Source: Nyssa sinensis
Lineage: Eukaryota > Streptophyta > Magnoliopsida > Cornales > Nyssaceae
Reading direction: 5' to 3'
Assembly (NCBI GenBank): GCA_008638375.1
Contig: CM018038.1
Span: 34,586,169-34,650,168 of the forward strand
DNA: 64,000 nucleotides
How positions within the stretch are numbered: the stretch's first letter is position 1; each line of letters starts with the position of its first letter. Both the position numbers and the translations under genes were made by a program. Of this stretch, positions 11,836 through 24,287 are shown in pieces. The notes beneath the pieces were generated by a model. The model was given only the letters and a program-made list of their open reading frames with translations, had not been told where the DNA came from and did not search any database.

Positions 11836-13056
11836 CTAGGAGTGGTGGAAGTGGTGGTAACCTTTGTTGTAACAGTTTTTAGATTGTCTGGGAGAGCCTC
11901 TATGTTTCATCTCTATAATCGGTCATGTCTTTTCTGATTTTAGCCAAAATCTAGAGTAATTAATCCCGATCCACAGTGACAAGGTGTAGTGATTGACTTG
12001 ATTTTGATGTCATGGTTTTCGGGCTCAACTAAGGGAATAAGAGCTGCAATGGGATAGGAAACCTGAATGAATTTTTTTTTTTTGTCACCAAATGAGCGTA
12101 GAAGAGTTTGAATCCAAGCCAATAGTGCAAAGAGTTTTTTGATTTCAAAACTTTGAGTAGGATAAGACCCAAACTAAATAGAGAAGAAGATCATTCCTTA
12201 GAAAATGAAGCATGCACTTTTTTTTTTTTTTTGAAGTCAGAATTTTGAATTTTTATTTTTTTTTGAAAAAAAAGGTATAGGGCATAATGCCTAGGTAGCC
12301 CCTAAGTCCTAAGAGGATGGAATGATTTGCTTGCATGAGGAAAGTAATCCAAAAAGGTTAGGAAGATGCAATCCCAATGGAATTGAGCAGACCTTACTAA
12401 AGGGGTCAAGATGAACCTTGATTGACGAGATAGGATCCTAAAAGAGGTGACTCTTAAAAAGGGATTGAAAACCTATCTTGAATGGTTGGCATGATAGGAA
12501 GAATTGAGAGGGGAGGCCACAAATTGGAGCCCTACTTGATTCCTAAGATGACTAAAGAATTCAGATTGTGAAATCTTGGAAGTCATACCTAACCCCTAAA
12601 TTTTGGCATAATGGGGGACTTGAATGAAAGTTATTTCTAGATTTTTAGGGAAAGATTCTCAAAGATTTGAATCCTGACAAACATAACCCAAACCTTTACT
12701 AGAATCAAACCATCAAGCGTAATACTTGATCAGAAATCAAGTTGAATCTCATTGTGTGATGAGAACAAACCCAAAAAGTTCATTTTGCAAAGTCATTTTG
12801 TCAGCCTTGGCTAGCCTGTTTCTAAGCCATTTGTGGGAACCTGTTTTTGGAAAATACCTGTGTTATTAACTTGTTTGGTGTCAAGGAAAACCCCAGAAAG
12901 TCTCATTTGTAGGCCCGTTGTAGCTTGCAAATTTGGTTTTCTAGGAAAAAATATGAGTTTTTTAGAAAAATTTCAGAAAATAGGAAAAATTTTGTAGAGT
13001 GGGAAGGCAGTTCCCTATGTGCCGATCAGCTGTGGGCTCCAGCACCTAAGAAAAGA
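11836..13056. other. Unassigned repeat-like sequence between E and K
   Basis: No gene is recognised. Poly-T/A tracts lie at about 12070-12082, 12219-12232 and 12255-12272. The 3' part leads without an obvious break into repeat K, so 11836-13578 may all belong to one degraded retroelement. A 60-codon minus-strand frame near 12122-11940 has no known domain. Confidence 0.4.
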
Positions 13057-13578
13057 AAAGTATGTCACCCTTTTTTGTTATGGATTTAGCGGGATCCCGG
13101 TTGTTTCCTTCCCTTAAGATGGGAAGGAACGCCTCTTATGGAAGATAGAGATATTGAGGAGTCGTTAGCTTGTTTTCGAGCAAGAAACAAGCAAACCTGT
13201 TACTAACAGAACATAATTAAAAAGAAACTGAAAAGGAATGAAATAATCAAAATTACATCGCTTTGTCTCCTAATTACATTCTAAAGATCCCTTGATATGG
13301 ATCAAATAAAATAAGCATTGAAATAAAGCAAAAAACTAAAGAAAACATAGATTCGGGGGATAATGTATGGAGTAGGAAGGTGTTAGGCACCCACCCCGCC
13401 CGATCCAAATGGATCGGCCTCGAATATTCACTTGCAAGGCTATTTTTTCATAAGAAAACTGAAAAGAGTGATATGAGTAAGGAAGAGATAAATAATAAAA
13501 TATCTAGCTTAAAGAAATAAAATAAAACAAAAAGATAGAAGATAGATTTGACTCGGGCCTGAAGGCTTCCTACGTATC
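13057..13578 (+). repeat. Dispersed direct repeat K, right copy
   Basis: This matches 1612-2099 with scattered substitutions and continues past the point where the left copy is cut by the CACTA element, ending in GAAGGCTTCCTACGTATC. TACGTATC-type ends recall Ogre-like Gypsy LTRs (memory-based, not verified). LTR J begins immediately afterwards. Confidence 0.6.
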
Positions 13579-15113
13579 TATCACGACCCAAAATCCACCC
13601 TAAATTGGAAATTTGAGGATCTCTTAATTGATTATACTAAGTTCAAAAGAACTTAAAACGCTAAATAAAGATGCTTGAAATTTGAATGAATACTAATTCA
13701 ATATATAACGTATTTTTTATTCCTAATTATAGGATCACCGAATGATGAAAAATGGAATAAGGCTATGGGATAGTGACTATGGTACTAGTATAGGAATGCA
13801 ATGCTAAGGACCTAATGTATATAAACTCGAACTCTAATATGTGGATTTCTACTCTGCCAATGTGGCCTACTTGTATAATTGCCAATCTTTGCTTCTTGAA
13901 ACATTCATCCCTAATTGTTTCAAGTCTACAACCCATTGATTATCATGTTTCCATTATGTGAAATTTGTGATTTGTTGAGATCCTATTTGTTGTGAATATG
14001 TATGAGTCCTTTGACTCATTGGCTATATCTTGTCTTTGTGATCATTATGATCCCTTTTATTATGGACATTTGTAATCAATATATATGCAAATACCTTGTG
14101 GAATCCTTTTACTGATAACATTATTTGTGAGTACCTAGGGTTGTGTCGGTCACAATGCCCATCTTGACTCTTTGGATGCTGATGACCTACGAGTCGATGT
14201 TTGGGAATGATACCTAACACGTTGTCCTGATGAGGACATTTTGATATGATGATAAGAGTTTTTGGTGCCATTCAAAGGAACCTAGAGATGAGTGGTGAAC
14301 CTCGATGAGTGCTGTGTGGGGGTAGTCGGACCCTTATTTGTTGATAGCATCTATTTGACTAAATTTGTATATGTTTGATTCCACACCATTTGTTGACTTG
14401 ATGATGTCACTTTTTGAATGATAAATATGCCTATGAGGCTTATCTTTTGTATTCGATTTGAATCCCTTTAATTTGGGCAACTAAACATTATATGTTGATA
14501 AATTTGTACTTGTTGACTTGCTTAGTCATTCTTATCGCATTTGTGAACTCTTTATAGACTGTGTTATTCTAGCCTGGTGACCAATCCCTTTGAGCTTGAA
14601 ATCTTGTGATTACTCTCTTGTTATACACCCTTGTTTAACCAATGGTAGGGTGAAGCATTTTGCTTACTGAGCTAAGTTAGCTCACCCCAAAATTATAACA
14701 ATTTTTCAGGTAACACAATATAGAAGGAAAGGTAATGATGGAGACTAATGGAGCTAGTGGTGTGCTTGTGGGCAACTTTAATGATATATAGCTCCGAGTT
14801 ATAATTTGAATATATATCTTATAAGGTTGATACTATTGTTAGACATTATGAAATAGTGACACTATAAATGTTATTAGACTTGAATGGTGATTAATGATAA
14901 TGAAAATTATACTTAGAGATAATCTTATTAATGATTGTTAAAGTTGATTTAGATATCAGATGAGTTGCATATGTGAAGCTTCCGCAATTGATAAATAAAA
15001 GAAAAAAATTTGTTACTATCTTGTGCCATTCATTTGATTTTGTACGACCTATCTGAGTGACAGTGTCGGTCACCGATCCCTAATCCGGATAGGGTGGGTT
15101 TCGGGTCGTGACA
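13579..15113 (+). mobile_element. LTR J, Gypsy-type 5' LTR, shortened
   Basis: It starts TATCACGACCC (a likely TG-to-TA change) and ends GGGTGGGTTTCGGGTCGTGACA at 15113, followed three bases later by a tRNA-Met-type primer-binding site. Its length of ~1.5 kb is much shorter than the ~4-kb relatives, so it is internally deleted or a distinct subfamily. No coding sequence. AGCTCACCCCAAAATTATAA near 14669 and ATTTTTCAGGT near 14701 correspond to the relatives' 3' portion. Confidence 0.65.
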
Positions 15114-15116
15114 GAG

Positions 15117-15128
15117 TGGTATCAGAGC
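15117..15128 (+). other. Primer-binding site (tRNA-Met type) of J
   Basis: TGGTATCAGAGC lies three bases after the LTR end. It is the standard plant LTR-retrotransposon site complementary to the 3' end of initiator methionine tRNA, where reverse transcription is primed. Confidence 0.85.
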
Positions 15129-16411
15129 AAAAGTTAATGGTCTTTGGGAAGGACCATACCAACATTGAACTTAACGACTATTGGTTAATTTAGATGATTA
15201 AATGTTTGGTGATTCTTTTAGAGACAATAGTGTGTTTAGGTGCAAAGATTAATGGCCTTTGGGAAAGACCGTACTATGACGAAATTCGATGATTCTTGGA
15301 CGATTAAGATGATCAAATGAATAATTACTTTTGGAAGACAATAATATGCTTAAGTGTAAAGATTAATGATTCTTGGGAAGGAACATACCAATCTTGAGGT
15401 TGATGACTGATGAATAATCGAGTTGAGAATTAATCAGGGAATTTTGGAAAAACTATAATCTGAACTAGGTAAACGGTTAATGCTCTTCTAGAAAATATTC
15501 AATGACATAGAGTTGGAATTACGAAATTTTGGAAAGTCGGTGGATCTGACAATAAGGCTGTAGAAGAGATAGTTTATAGAAGACTTAAAGGATAATGACA
15601 TAAGGTGTTTGAGACTCTAGATGAATTAATGATATATCAGAAATGTGAGGACTCTTGAGTGAGTCATAGATAGACCCTAATAGGGTAAAGACAAATAGAG
15701 CCTTGAGAGGAAATTACTAATTGAGCGAGATTGTCAAAGTTAACATTATGAAATATGATGGTTCTAAAAAACCACTGACACATAATTAATGATCATTGGG
15801 GAATTCAATGGACCTTGCTGGTTTAGGTGACATAAGACCTAATTGTGGGTGATACTCTATCGAGTTAGCTAAATTCATTACGAAAGGAAAATAATTGATA
15901 ATCCCGAAGAAATTTTGAGGATTAATGTGATCTAATGATCGAAGGGACTGAACTTGTAGTAAAAAACGTCTAGAAAAGCTGTGATGACAACTACTATGGT
16001 AAAAAGGGTACGTGATTCTTTTAAGTACCAAGAGAATAATTGTGATTGTGGGAGAAAGTAAGAATAACCAAAATTGTGATACTAAGGAGGTTGAGAAATT
16101 CCATGGTTGAAAGACCTTACTTGATTTTGATAAACCTTGAGTGTCAAATGTAATGAAAATAACGATGAGATGACTAATTGCCTTGAGAAAATTCTGAGAT
16201 ATGATATGAAGTCCATAATGGACAAAGATTGTGGATAGCAAATCTTGCGAATGAATTAGTGCTAGTATGCTATTAAATCTTTAGTTACAGATAAGACTAA
16301 ACACCTCATTATGTGGGTTTCGGGTCATGACAGATTTTGTATTAAGTTAGATGGGAACCATAATTAATAGAGCATCCACATTATGCGAGTAGATGTTTAA
16401 AGGACTGTATA
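15129..16411 (+). other. Degraded internal region of J
   Basis: Three imperfect ~115-120-bp units starting AAAGTTAATGGTCTTTGGG (about 15129), AAAGATTAATGGCCTTTGGG (about 15244) and AAAGATTAATGATTCTTGGG (about 15359) form a leader tandem repeat. A second LTR-end-like phrase, GTGGGTTTCGGGTCATGACA, ends at 16332 and is followed by a decayed primer-site-like GATTTTGTATTAAG. This suggests a rearranged or tandem copy. No gag or pol is seen. Confidence 0.5.
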
Positions 16412-16416
16412 GATAA

Positions 16417-17594
16417 TGTTAGAAGTAATAATGGGGTTTAAACATAATTTTTTGGCTATCTTTAGGCTAAAATTAAAGTGGGTCCTAAACATTAATTTTG
16501 GTGGGTCCACATGAAAATGTGTTGTGCTCTATGAGGAGATTAAGATCATGTATTAGGTTGCTCTAAACCATTAAGGATTGAATGAGAAATTGCCTCCAAA
16601 CATCACCACTTGAAAATGGTAACAAAATCTTGAAGCTTGTGTCCTATATAACATGGGTACAAGGCTTTTAAAAAGCATATATACAATTACATTGAAGGAA
16701 GGTCTGAGCCTTTAAGGGCACCTAAGTTTTAGTGGATGGGGGAGGACCCTGCACATGATTGGTTCACCACACACACAAGCACACCGGTGCCCCGCCCCGG
16801 GCCAAGGTTTGGACCTTAACCCTACTGTGTATATATCGTTTTAGGGAAAATTCATTTCAATAATTTTTCAAAACGTTGCCATTTCTGTTACTGTTAGAAA
16901 CAGTCCACAACGCCGTCGTTTTGTTATTAGGTTAATTAATCCAACGCTGTCGTTTTGCAATTTCATTTGGTTTTTGTTTAAATCTAAAACGACGTCGTTT
17001 AGCAATTACCTTTGGTTTGAATTTTGACTGACTAGGCGTCTTCTTCATTGAGCGCGACTGTGTCTGTTCGCCAAGAACAAACACGAGTGAAGCTTCATTC
17101 TTGTACCAAACAGGCATATAGAGATCTATATAAAAACCACAACGCTCATTTACATATTATTCAATTCATATAGCATTAAGTGCATCTCTAATAAGAGATA
17201 ATTCAACCACTGTTTTTGGTTCGTTGTGTACTAAAGTTTGAGTGCTTCTTCTTCTGTATGTTTTGATCATTGTATCTTGGGAAGCAACGTCCAATTCCTC
17301 ATAAAGCACCTACCATGAAGGGGCGAATTTGCTTTACAGACATTGTGTTAAACACAAGCCTTGATCTTTGCATTTTTTTTATTTCTCCAAATTCAGTAAG
17401 TCTTACAATCCTATTTTGAATTACTGTATTCTAGTACTATAGAAAACCTATTTCAATTTCTAGTTCAATTTTTCCATTTTTGTTTCTATAAATCTATATT
17501 TTTTTTGTTCCAATCAACTTTCTATTTTTCAAAACAGTTTACTATTTTTCAAAATACTCTTCTGTATTTAAAAGAAATAACACTGGTACTAACA
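16417..17594 (+). repeat. Copia 5' LTR
   Basis: It begins TGTTAGAAGTAATAATGG and ends GGTACTAACA. It contains a TATA box (CTATATAAAAACC near 17129). It is paired with 21508-22698; the copies differ by scattered substitutions and small indels, so the insertion is not recent. Confidence 0.93.
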
Positions 17595-17728
17595 ATCTTA
17601 AAACAAACTCTTGAATTATTATCAGTTTTTTTTTAAAAAACACGGAATTTTATAGAAAGTTTTATTTTACAGTGTTTACAGTTTTGGTTTTTTGTAGTAT
17701 TATATATATCGTGGCACCTATTCTAGTT

Positions 17729-18600
17729 ATGGCACTTGTAGTGTATCATAAAGAGAAGCCTGAGAAATTCAATGGCTTTGATTTCAAAGGATGGAAACAA
17801 AAGATGTTATTTTATCTTACCACCTTGAATTTGGCTCGGTTTCTTCATGAAGATGTTTTTGCTTTGAAGGAAAATGAGATTGATAGGCAAGTCGGTTGCC
17901 GCTGTGGAGGCTTGGAAACATGCATACTTCTTATATCATAATTGCATCATCAATGGTTTGGATAACACATTGTACAATGTGTATTCCACCATCAAGACTG
18001 CAAGGGAACTGTGGGAATCTTGGAATAAAAAGTACAAGACCGAAGATGTCAGGATGAAAAAATTCGTGGTCGGTAGATTCTTGGACTACAAAATGATTGA
18101 TTCCAAGATAGTCAATAGTTAGGTTCAAGACCTTCAAGTTATCTTGCATGACATTCATATAGAAGGCATGTCCTTAAATGAGTCCTTCTAAGTGGTTGCG
18201 ATCATTGAAAAATTTCCGACTTCTTAGAAAGAATTCAAGAGTTACCTAAAGCATAAGTATAAGGACATGAAGCTTGAAGACTTGATCATGAGATTAAGGA
18301 TGAAGAAGACAATCGTGCTTCTAAAAAGAAAGTGGAAAAAACCATCATGGAATCCAAGGCAAATGTTGTGGAACACGAACAAAGCTCTCATAATAAGAAA
18401 AAGCAAACACAATGGTGATAGTCCCAAACAAGGTCCAAATAAGAAGTTCCAAGGCAATTGCTATGTTTGCAATAAATAAGGGCATCGTACTAAGGACTGT
18501 TGCAGTCGCATGGACCAAGGGAACCCAAGTAAGAAGCGCGCTCAAGCCAATATGACCCAAGTGGACAACCTCTGTAAAGATGTTTCTGAAATGAATCTGT
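17729..18600 (+). pseudogene. Copia gag remnant
   Basis: The reading frame from ATG 17729 gives EKPEKFNGFDFKGWKQKM followed by LFYLTTLNLARFL, the typical N-terminal gag of a plant Copia lineage. A frameshift near 17880 moves the reading to a second frame (WKHAYFLYHNCIINGLDN, ELWESWNKKYKTED), then a stop at 18120. A CCHC zinc knuckle is recognisable at about 18459-18500 (CYVCNK, stop, GHRTKDC), with a stop inside it. A protease-like WVDT motif near 18648 follows, where the family has D-S/T-G. In a live element this would be the nucleocapsid that packages the RNA. Confidence 0.85.
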
Positions 18601-18779
18601 CTGAAATGGTCTCTAAAGTGAAATTGGTTGGTAACACTAAGGAATGGTAGGTGGACACTAGGGGCTACTCGCCATATTTGCTCAAATAGGAAAATGTTCT
18701 CATCAAATCACAATATAGATAATGGAAAACAACTTTTATGGACAACTCCTCGACTTCTAAGGTTGAAAGTCAAAGACAA

Positions 18780-19563
18780 GTAGTATTGAATCTGACTTCT
18801 GGAAAAGAACTTCACTCTCAACAATGTGCTGCATGTGCCTGATATTTGAAAGAACTTAGTGTCTGGATCATTGTTGATAAAACAAGGCTTTAAATTGGTC
18901 TCTATATCAGACAGGTTTATACTGTCCTAAAATAGAATATATGTGGGGAAGGGGTATATGAACGATGGGCTATTTAAGATGAATGTAATGACAATTGTAC
19001 ATCCTATTAAGAATGATAATAAGAACACCACTTCTGCTTATATTCTTGAGTTTTTAAATGTGTGGTATGGTAAATTAGGACATGTTAATTATGATACATT
19101 GCGTAAATTAGTTAATATGGAATGTTTACCTAAAATTAAATTTGATCCAAGTCACAATGTGAGACTTGTATGGAAGCAAAGCTTACAAGAACTTCTTTTC
19201 AATCAATTGAAAGAAGTAGTGAACCTCTTGGATTAATACATTTAGATATTTGTAATTTAAAATTTATTCAAACTAGAGGTGGTAAGAAATATTTTCTTAC
19301 TTTTATTGATGATTACACAAGATGCTGTTATGTTTACTTGCTGAAAAGTAAAGATGAGGCATTGAAAATATTTAAGCATTATAAGAATAAGGTTGGGAAT
19401 CAACTTGATAGGAAAATCAAGATATTGAAAAGTGATAGAGGTGGTGAATATAAAGCACTTTTTGGTGAATTCTGTTCACAACATGGTATTATACATCAAA
19501 AAAGAAAACAAATAAGTCTCCATATGAGTTGTGAAAACATCCAAGACCTTTTTACAAATAATT
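18780..19563 (+). pseudogene. Copia integrase remnant
   Basis: Fragments read LNNVLHVPDI, LVSGSLL, YILEFLNVWYGKLGHVNY (GAG-pre-integrase domain), LGLIHLDICNL (first catalytic Asp region) and FLTFIDDYTR through KSDRGGEY (second Asp). The sequence stops making integrase sense after HGIIHQ near 19500; the catalytic Glu and C-terminus are absent. Several frames are needed, so no functional protein is possible. Confidence 0.85.
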
Positions 19564-19589
19564 AAAAGTGTGAGGGTGTTTGGCTATAC

Positions 19590-20720
19590 ATCAAATGGAT
19601 GTAAAGGCAGCTTTCTTAAATGGCGAATTAGATGAAGAAATATATATGGAACAACCTGAAGGATTTATTATTCCAGGTCAAGAAAAGAAAGTTTGTTAGC
19701 TTGTTAAATCACTTTATGGACTAAAACAAGCACTGAAATAGTGGCATGAGAAATTTGACAGTGTAATGATGTCAAATGGGTTCAAAATCAATAAGTGTGA
19801 CAAATATGTATATGTCAAAAACATAGAAAATGACTTTGTTATTATTTGTCTCTATGTTAATGATATTCTTATTATGGGTAGTAATAATGAAGTCATTAAA
19901 ACTACAAAGAAAATGTTAAACAATAAGTTTAACATAAAGGACTTAGGTATTGCCAATGTTATACTTGGGATAAAGATCTCTAAACAATAAGATGGACTGA
20001 TATTATCTCAGTCACATTACATTGAGGGAATACTTAAGAAATTTAAAAAAGATGATAGCAGTCCAGCGAGAACATTTGTAGATGTAAATCTATACTTATC
20101 TAAGAATAATGGCAAAAACATATTACTACTAGAGTTGTGCAAATAATTGGCAGCCTAATGTATGTGATGAATTGTACCCATCTAAACATAGCTTACGCTG
20201 TTAGCAAACTAAGTAGATACACAAGTAATGTTGGTCCGGACCATTGGAAGGCAATAGTTAGGGTTTTGAGGTGTTTGAAATACACCCAAAACTATGGATT
20301 GCATTACTCAAGATATCCAACAGTACTTGAAGGATAATGTGATGCAAAGTGGATATGTGATACAAAAGACTCAAAGTCCACAAGTGGTTATTTGTTTACA
20401 CTTGGTGGTGGAGTAGTATCATGGAAATCTTCTAAACAAACGTACATTTCTAAATCTACAATGGAATCTGAGTTGATTGCTCTTGATAAAACTGGTGAAG
20501 AAACTGCATGGCTTCGTCACTTCTTAGAAGATATTCCAATATGGCCAAAACTTGTGCCCGCTATCTGTATTCATTGTGATAGTCAATCAACAAGTGGTAG
20601 GTCACAAAGTCACATGTATAATGGTAAGTCTCGATGTATTCATCGAAGACATAATACCGTGAAACAACTTATCTCTAATGGTATTATGACCATTGAATAC
20701 ATAAGGTTCAAAATATAACA
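19590..20720 (+). pseudogene. Copia reverse transcriptase / RNase H remnant
   Basis: It enters mid-domain at MDVKAAFLNGELDEEIYMEQ (about 19594) and continues through LVKSLYGLKQA. The active site reads YVND at 19853-19864 instead of YVDD, replacing a metal-binding Asp. Next come [20 protein letters not shown] and the RNase H segment [14 protein letters not shown] and [13 protein letters not shown]. Stops occur near 19697, 19739, 19987 and 20335. The first third of the reverse transcriptase is missing, apparently lost with the end of integrase in one deletion. Confidence 0.88.
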
Positions 20721-20774
20721 TTGCGGATCCATTAACCAAATGTTTGACCAGAGAGCAAGTGAATAAATCATTGA

Positions 20775-21005
20775 AGGGAATGGGCTTAAAGCCTATGCAC
20801 TAAGAGTCGCAATAATGGCAACCCAACCTAGCTGACTGGAGATCCCAATATCTAGGTTCAAAGGGACAACTGAATTGTGTATGAATCATCGAAGGGAATG
20901 GGCTTAAAGCTTATGCACTAAGAGTCTCCATAATGGCAACCCAACCTAGTTGACTAGAGATCCCAAGATCTAGGTTCAAAGGGACAACCGAATTGTGTGT
21001 GACTT
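20775..21005 (+). repeat. ~113-bp tandem duplication before Copia 3' LTR
   Basis: Two adjacent copies contain GAAGGGAATGGGCTTAAAGC, TGCACTAAGAGTC, AATGGCAACCCAACCTAG and TCTAGGTTCAAAGGGACAAC. They lie in the untranslated stretch between RNase H and the 3' LTR. Confidence 0.9.
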
Positions 21006-21507
21006 ATTAAGATCACGATGGAGATAAAATCTCCTACCCATTCCTATGATAAGAATAGTGATGCCTATAGTGTTGAATAGGATAAGCTGAGCTTTTAATG
21101 ATTTTTATACCTTGTTAAATACAAGTGGGGTATAACAGGATACTCTTAATAAGAAATCACCTATGTTAGTGTGAACTAGGCTGATTCTATGAGAATGATA
21201 AAGGCTAAATTCTCTAAGAGCAGTCATGAAACCAGGAATTGTTCAAGGCCAAAATGAACATAATCATAGAAACCAACTGTGCGAGGAAAGATTATATGTG
21301 AATATTATTATCTTGGTTTACATAAACGATTGAACAGTTCAAGACATCATGTAAACTAATAAACTAGTAACCCCGATAGAATTTCACAATGGAAGGTTTA
21401 AGGCCACAAGCTACCTTCCTCTATGCAAGAACTTTCCAACTAAACTCTCTTATAGTGTTTGCATGTCGTTTTCATTACTTTCGGTCAACTTCATTCATAT
21501 GGGGGAT

Positions 21508-22698
21508 TGCTAGAAATAATAATAGGTTTTGAGCATAATTGTTTGGCTATCTTTGAGCTAAAATTAAAGTGGATCCCAAACAATAATTTTGGTGGGTCCA
21601 CATGGAAATGTGTTCTCCTCCATAAAGAGATTAAGATCATGTATTGGGTTGCTCTAAACCATTAAGGAGTGAATGAAAAATTGCCTCCAAACATCACCAC
21701 TTGAAAATGGTAACAAAAACTTAAAGCTTGTGAAAAGCTTGTGTCCTATATAGGATGGGTACACGGCTTTTAAAGAGTATATATATAATTACCTTGAAGG
21801 AAGGTTTGGGCCCTTAGGGGCACCCAAGTTTTGTGGATGGGGAAGGACTTAGCACATGCTTGGTTCACCACACACGTGAGCGCCACCATGCCTCGCCTTA
21901 CCCCGGGCTGGCTTTAGGCCTTTGCCCGCTATGTATATATCTTTCTGGAGAAAATTAATTTAAATAATTTTCTAAAATGTTGTCGTTTCTATTATTATTA
22001 AAAATAGTCCAAAATGTTGTTGTTTAGTTACTAGGTTAATTAAATCCAATGTTGTCATTTTGCGATTGTGTTTAGTTTTGGTTTAAATCCAAAACGACAT
22101 CGTTTTGCAATTATCTTTAGTTTGAATTTTGACTGAATGGGTGTCTTCTTCATTGGGTGCGACTGTGTTTGTTCGCCATGAACATACACAAATGAAGCTT
22201 CATGCTTGTCCCAAACAGGCACGAAAAGATCTATATAAACTCCACAACACTCATCTATATATTATTCAAATCATATAGCATTAAATGCATCTATAATAAG
22301 AGAGAGTTCAACCATTGTTTCTGGTTCACCGTGTATTGAAGTTTAAGTGCTTTTTCTTCTATACGTTTTGATCATTGTATCTTGGGAAGCAACGTCTACT
22401 TCATCATAAAGCACCACCGCGAGGGGCGAATTTTCTTTACGGATATTATGTTAAACACAAGCCTTGATTTTTGCATTTTTGTTATTTCTACAAATTTAGT
22501 AAGTCTTACAATCCTATTTTGAATTATTGTATTCTAGTACTGTAGAAATCCAATTTCAATTTCCAATTTAGTTTTTCCATTTTTGTTTCTGTAAATATAT
22601 ACTGGTTTTGTTTCAATCAACTTTCTATTTTTCAAAACAGATTATTATTTTTCAAAATACTTTTCTGCATTTAAAAGAAATAAACGCTAGTACTAACA
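21508..22698 (+). repeat. Copia 3' LTR
   Basis: It begins TGCTAGAAATAATAATAGG and ends AGTACTAACA, immediately followed by GATAA. It contains CTATATAAACTCC near 22231, matching the TATA box of the 5' LTR. Confidence 0.93.
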
Positions 22699-22734
22699 GA
22701 TAAGACCTAGACTCTAATAGTGATAAGTGTGGTT

Positions 22735-22870
22735 AAATTTATATTCAATCTCTACTAATATATATCTCCTAAATGTGTTGTTATTGGGATAGAGATATTA
22801 TTTATTGCATATACTCACTAATATATATCCCCTAAATGTGTTGTTATTGGGATAGAGATATCGTATATCG
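22735..22870 (+). repeat. ~66-bp tandem duplication
   Basis: Two copies of a unit containing CTACTAATATATATC, CCTAAATGTGTTG and TTATTGGGATAGAGATAT stand side by side. Confidence 0.9.
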
Positions 22871-24287
22871 CAGATACTAAGTATTTGTAAAATTTTCTAG
22901 TCTTGGCACTCCTTTATCCTCTTTGAAACTCTTTTTAGGGTAACCAGCTACAGATCTTGAGTTTTAGATTGTGAAAACTACATAGGTGTCTATAGTAGCC
23001 ATGCTATACATAAGAAGATGTCTCTGTAATGCTCTGTTATGGCAACAGTATGAAATCAGGATTTATGACGTTGTGGCATGTTTGGAACACTGTCTTTTAG
23101 GTATTAATTGCCCCCACTCAAATTGAGTGTCCTATTGGGTTCAGGCAATATACCTCCAGGATACAACAAAGTCACCAATATCTATAGCTAGCAGTTCTGA
23201 AGACTTGCTACAGAACTTTGGCTAAATATTTAACTTAGAAGAAATAAGTAGAACAAGGAAAAAAAATATTCGAGGATAAAAGTATTGAAATTTGGATCAC
23301 AATTGTTGCGTATATAGATGAATTTCAGAGAGTCACAACTCTTCATTAAAAGACACCTTTTCAAAATAATGTGTCTATTTAATTTAAGTAGGCATCTTAC
23401 ACAGACACCACTATTTAATTCGAATACATGACTTTTCAATTTGACTTGGCATCCTTTCATATGTACATGAATGTTCAAGTCAATTTTTAATTTCTATATT
23501 CTAAAAAATTAGTTATTTCTTGAAAATGAAATAACAACCAAGAGTCATGATCTATTTCATCTCACTTGATCCAATCAAATAAAAATATTTCAATCTATCT
23601 TTAATATAAAATTCAACAATCCCCTACTTAGATTGTAAAATTTAAAACTTCTAGTCAAATATAGATATTCCCATGCATACAAGAAGGTATCTCTTGATTT
23701 AAACATTTAATTAGTGTAAGTATCTATGTAACGACTCGAGAAATTATTAAAGGGCATTCTAATAATTTTATAGTCTTAATTAATAACAGATAATTAATTA
23801 ATTAAAAATGAGTGAAATAAATTATTAAAATGATTTATTAATGATCAATATAACGTTATGAGACTAAAATAGAATTTTAGCAATATATTCGGAACTGGCA
23901 TGGGTCATGGGGCCACATAGTCATATACGAAACACAGATAAATATGAAAATTATGACGAAAAAATTTGGAAAAATTAAAAGCGTATTTGGAATAAGTGTG
24001 TTGAAATTAGTTAAGGGTAACAGTTTGTTATCGGACGTGTGTGTGTGTGCACATTTGGTCAATTGACCATATGACGCTTTGGGAAGGGAGCTTAGCTTCC
24101 ATAAGAAGCTTCTAAGTTATTTTAGTAAAGGACACTTGGTCCATTTTTGGGTAAAGGGGAAAACTGTGAGTGTGTGTGTGTGTGTGTGTGTGCGTGTGCG
24201 TGTAACTATGTGTTTGTGTGTGTATGTCACACACCAAGAAGACCCAAAATCAAAGAGGAAATCAAGGGAAAGAAGAAGATGATGAAA

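Larger units (their letters stand above)
16412..22703 (+). mobile_element. Copia-type LTR retrotransposon, defective
   Basis: Complete boundaries are visible: target duplication GATAA (16412-16416 and 22699-22703), LTRs 16417-17594 and 21508-22698, and terminal TGTTAG...CTAACA inverted repeats. The order gag, zinc knuckle, integrase, reverse transcriptase, RNase H identifies Ty1/Copia. The coding region has many stops and frame changes, and the part from the integrase core into the reverse transcriptase is deleted. The usual TGGTATCAGAGC primer site is not visible after the 5' LTR. A short polypurine tract (GGGGGAT) precedes the 3' LTR. Confidence 0.95.

Noticed and set aside
15786..16241. 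151-codon minus-strand open frame
   Set aside because: It lies antisense in degraded retroelement leader sequence, has no recognisable domain, and its hydrophobic look follows from T-rich composition.
17734..17746. CTTGTAGTG as possible right terminus of the CACTA element
   Set aside because: It is part of the Copia gag coding sequence, lacks subterminal repeats, and the adjoining 3 bp (TAT) do not match AGA.
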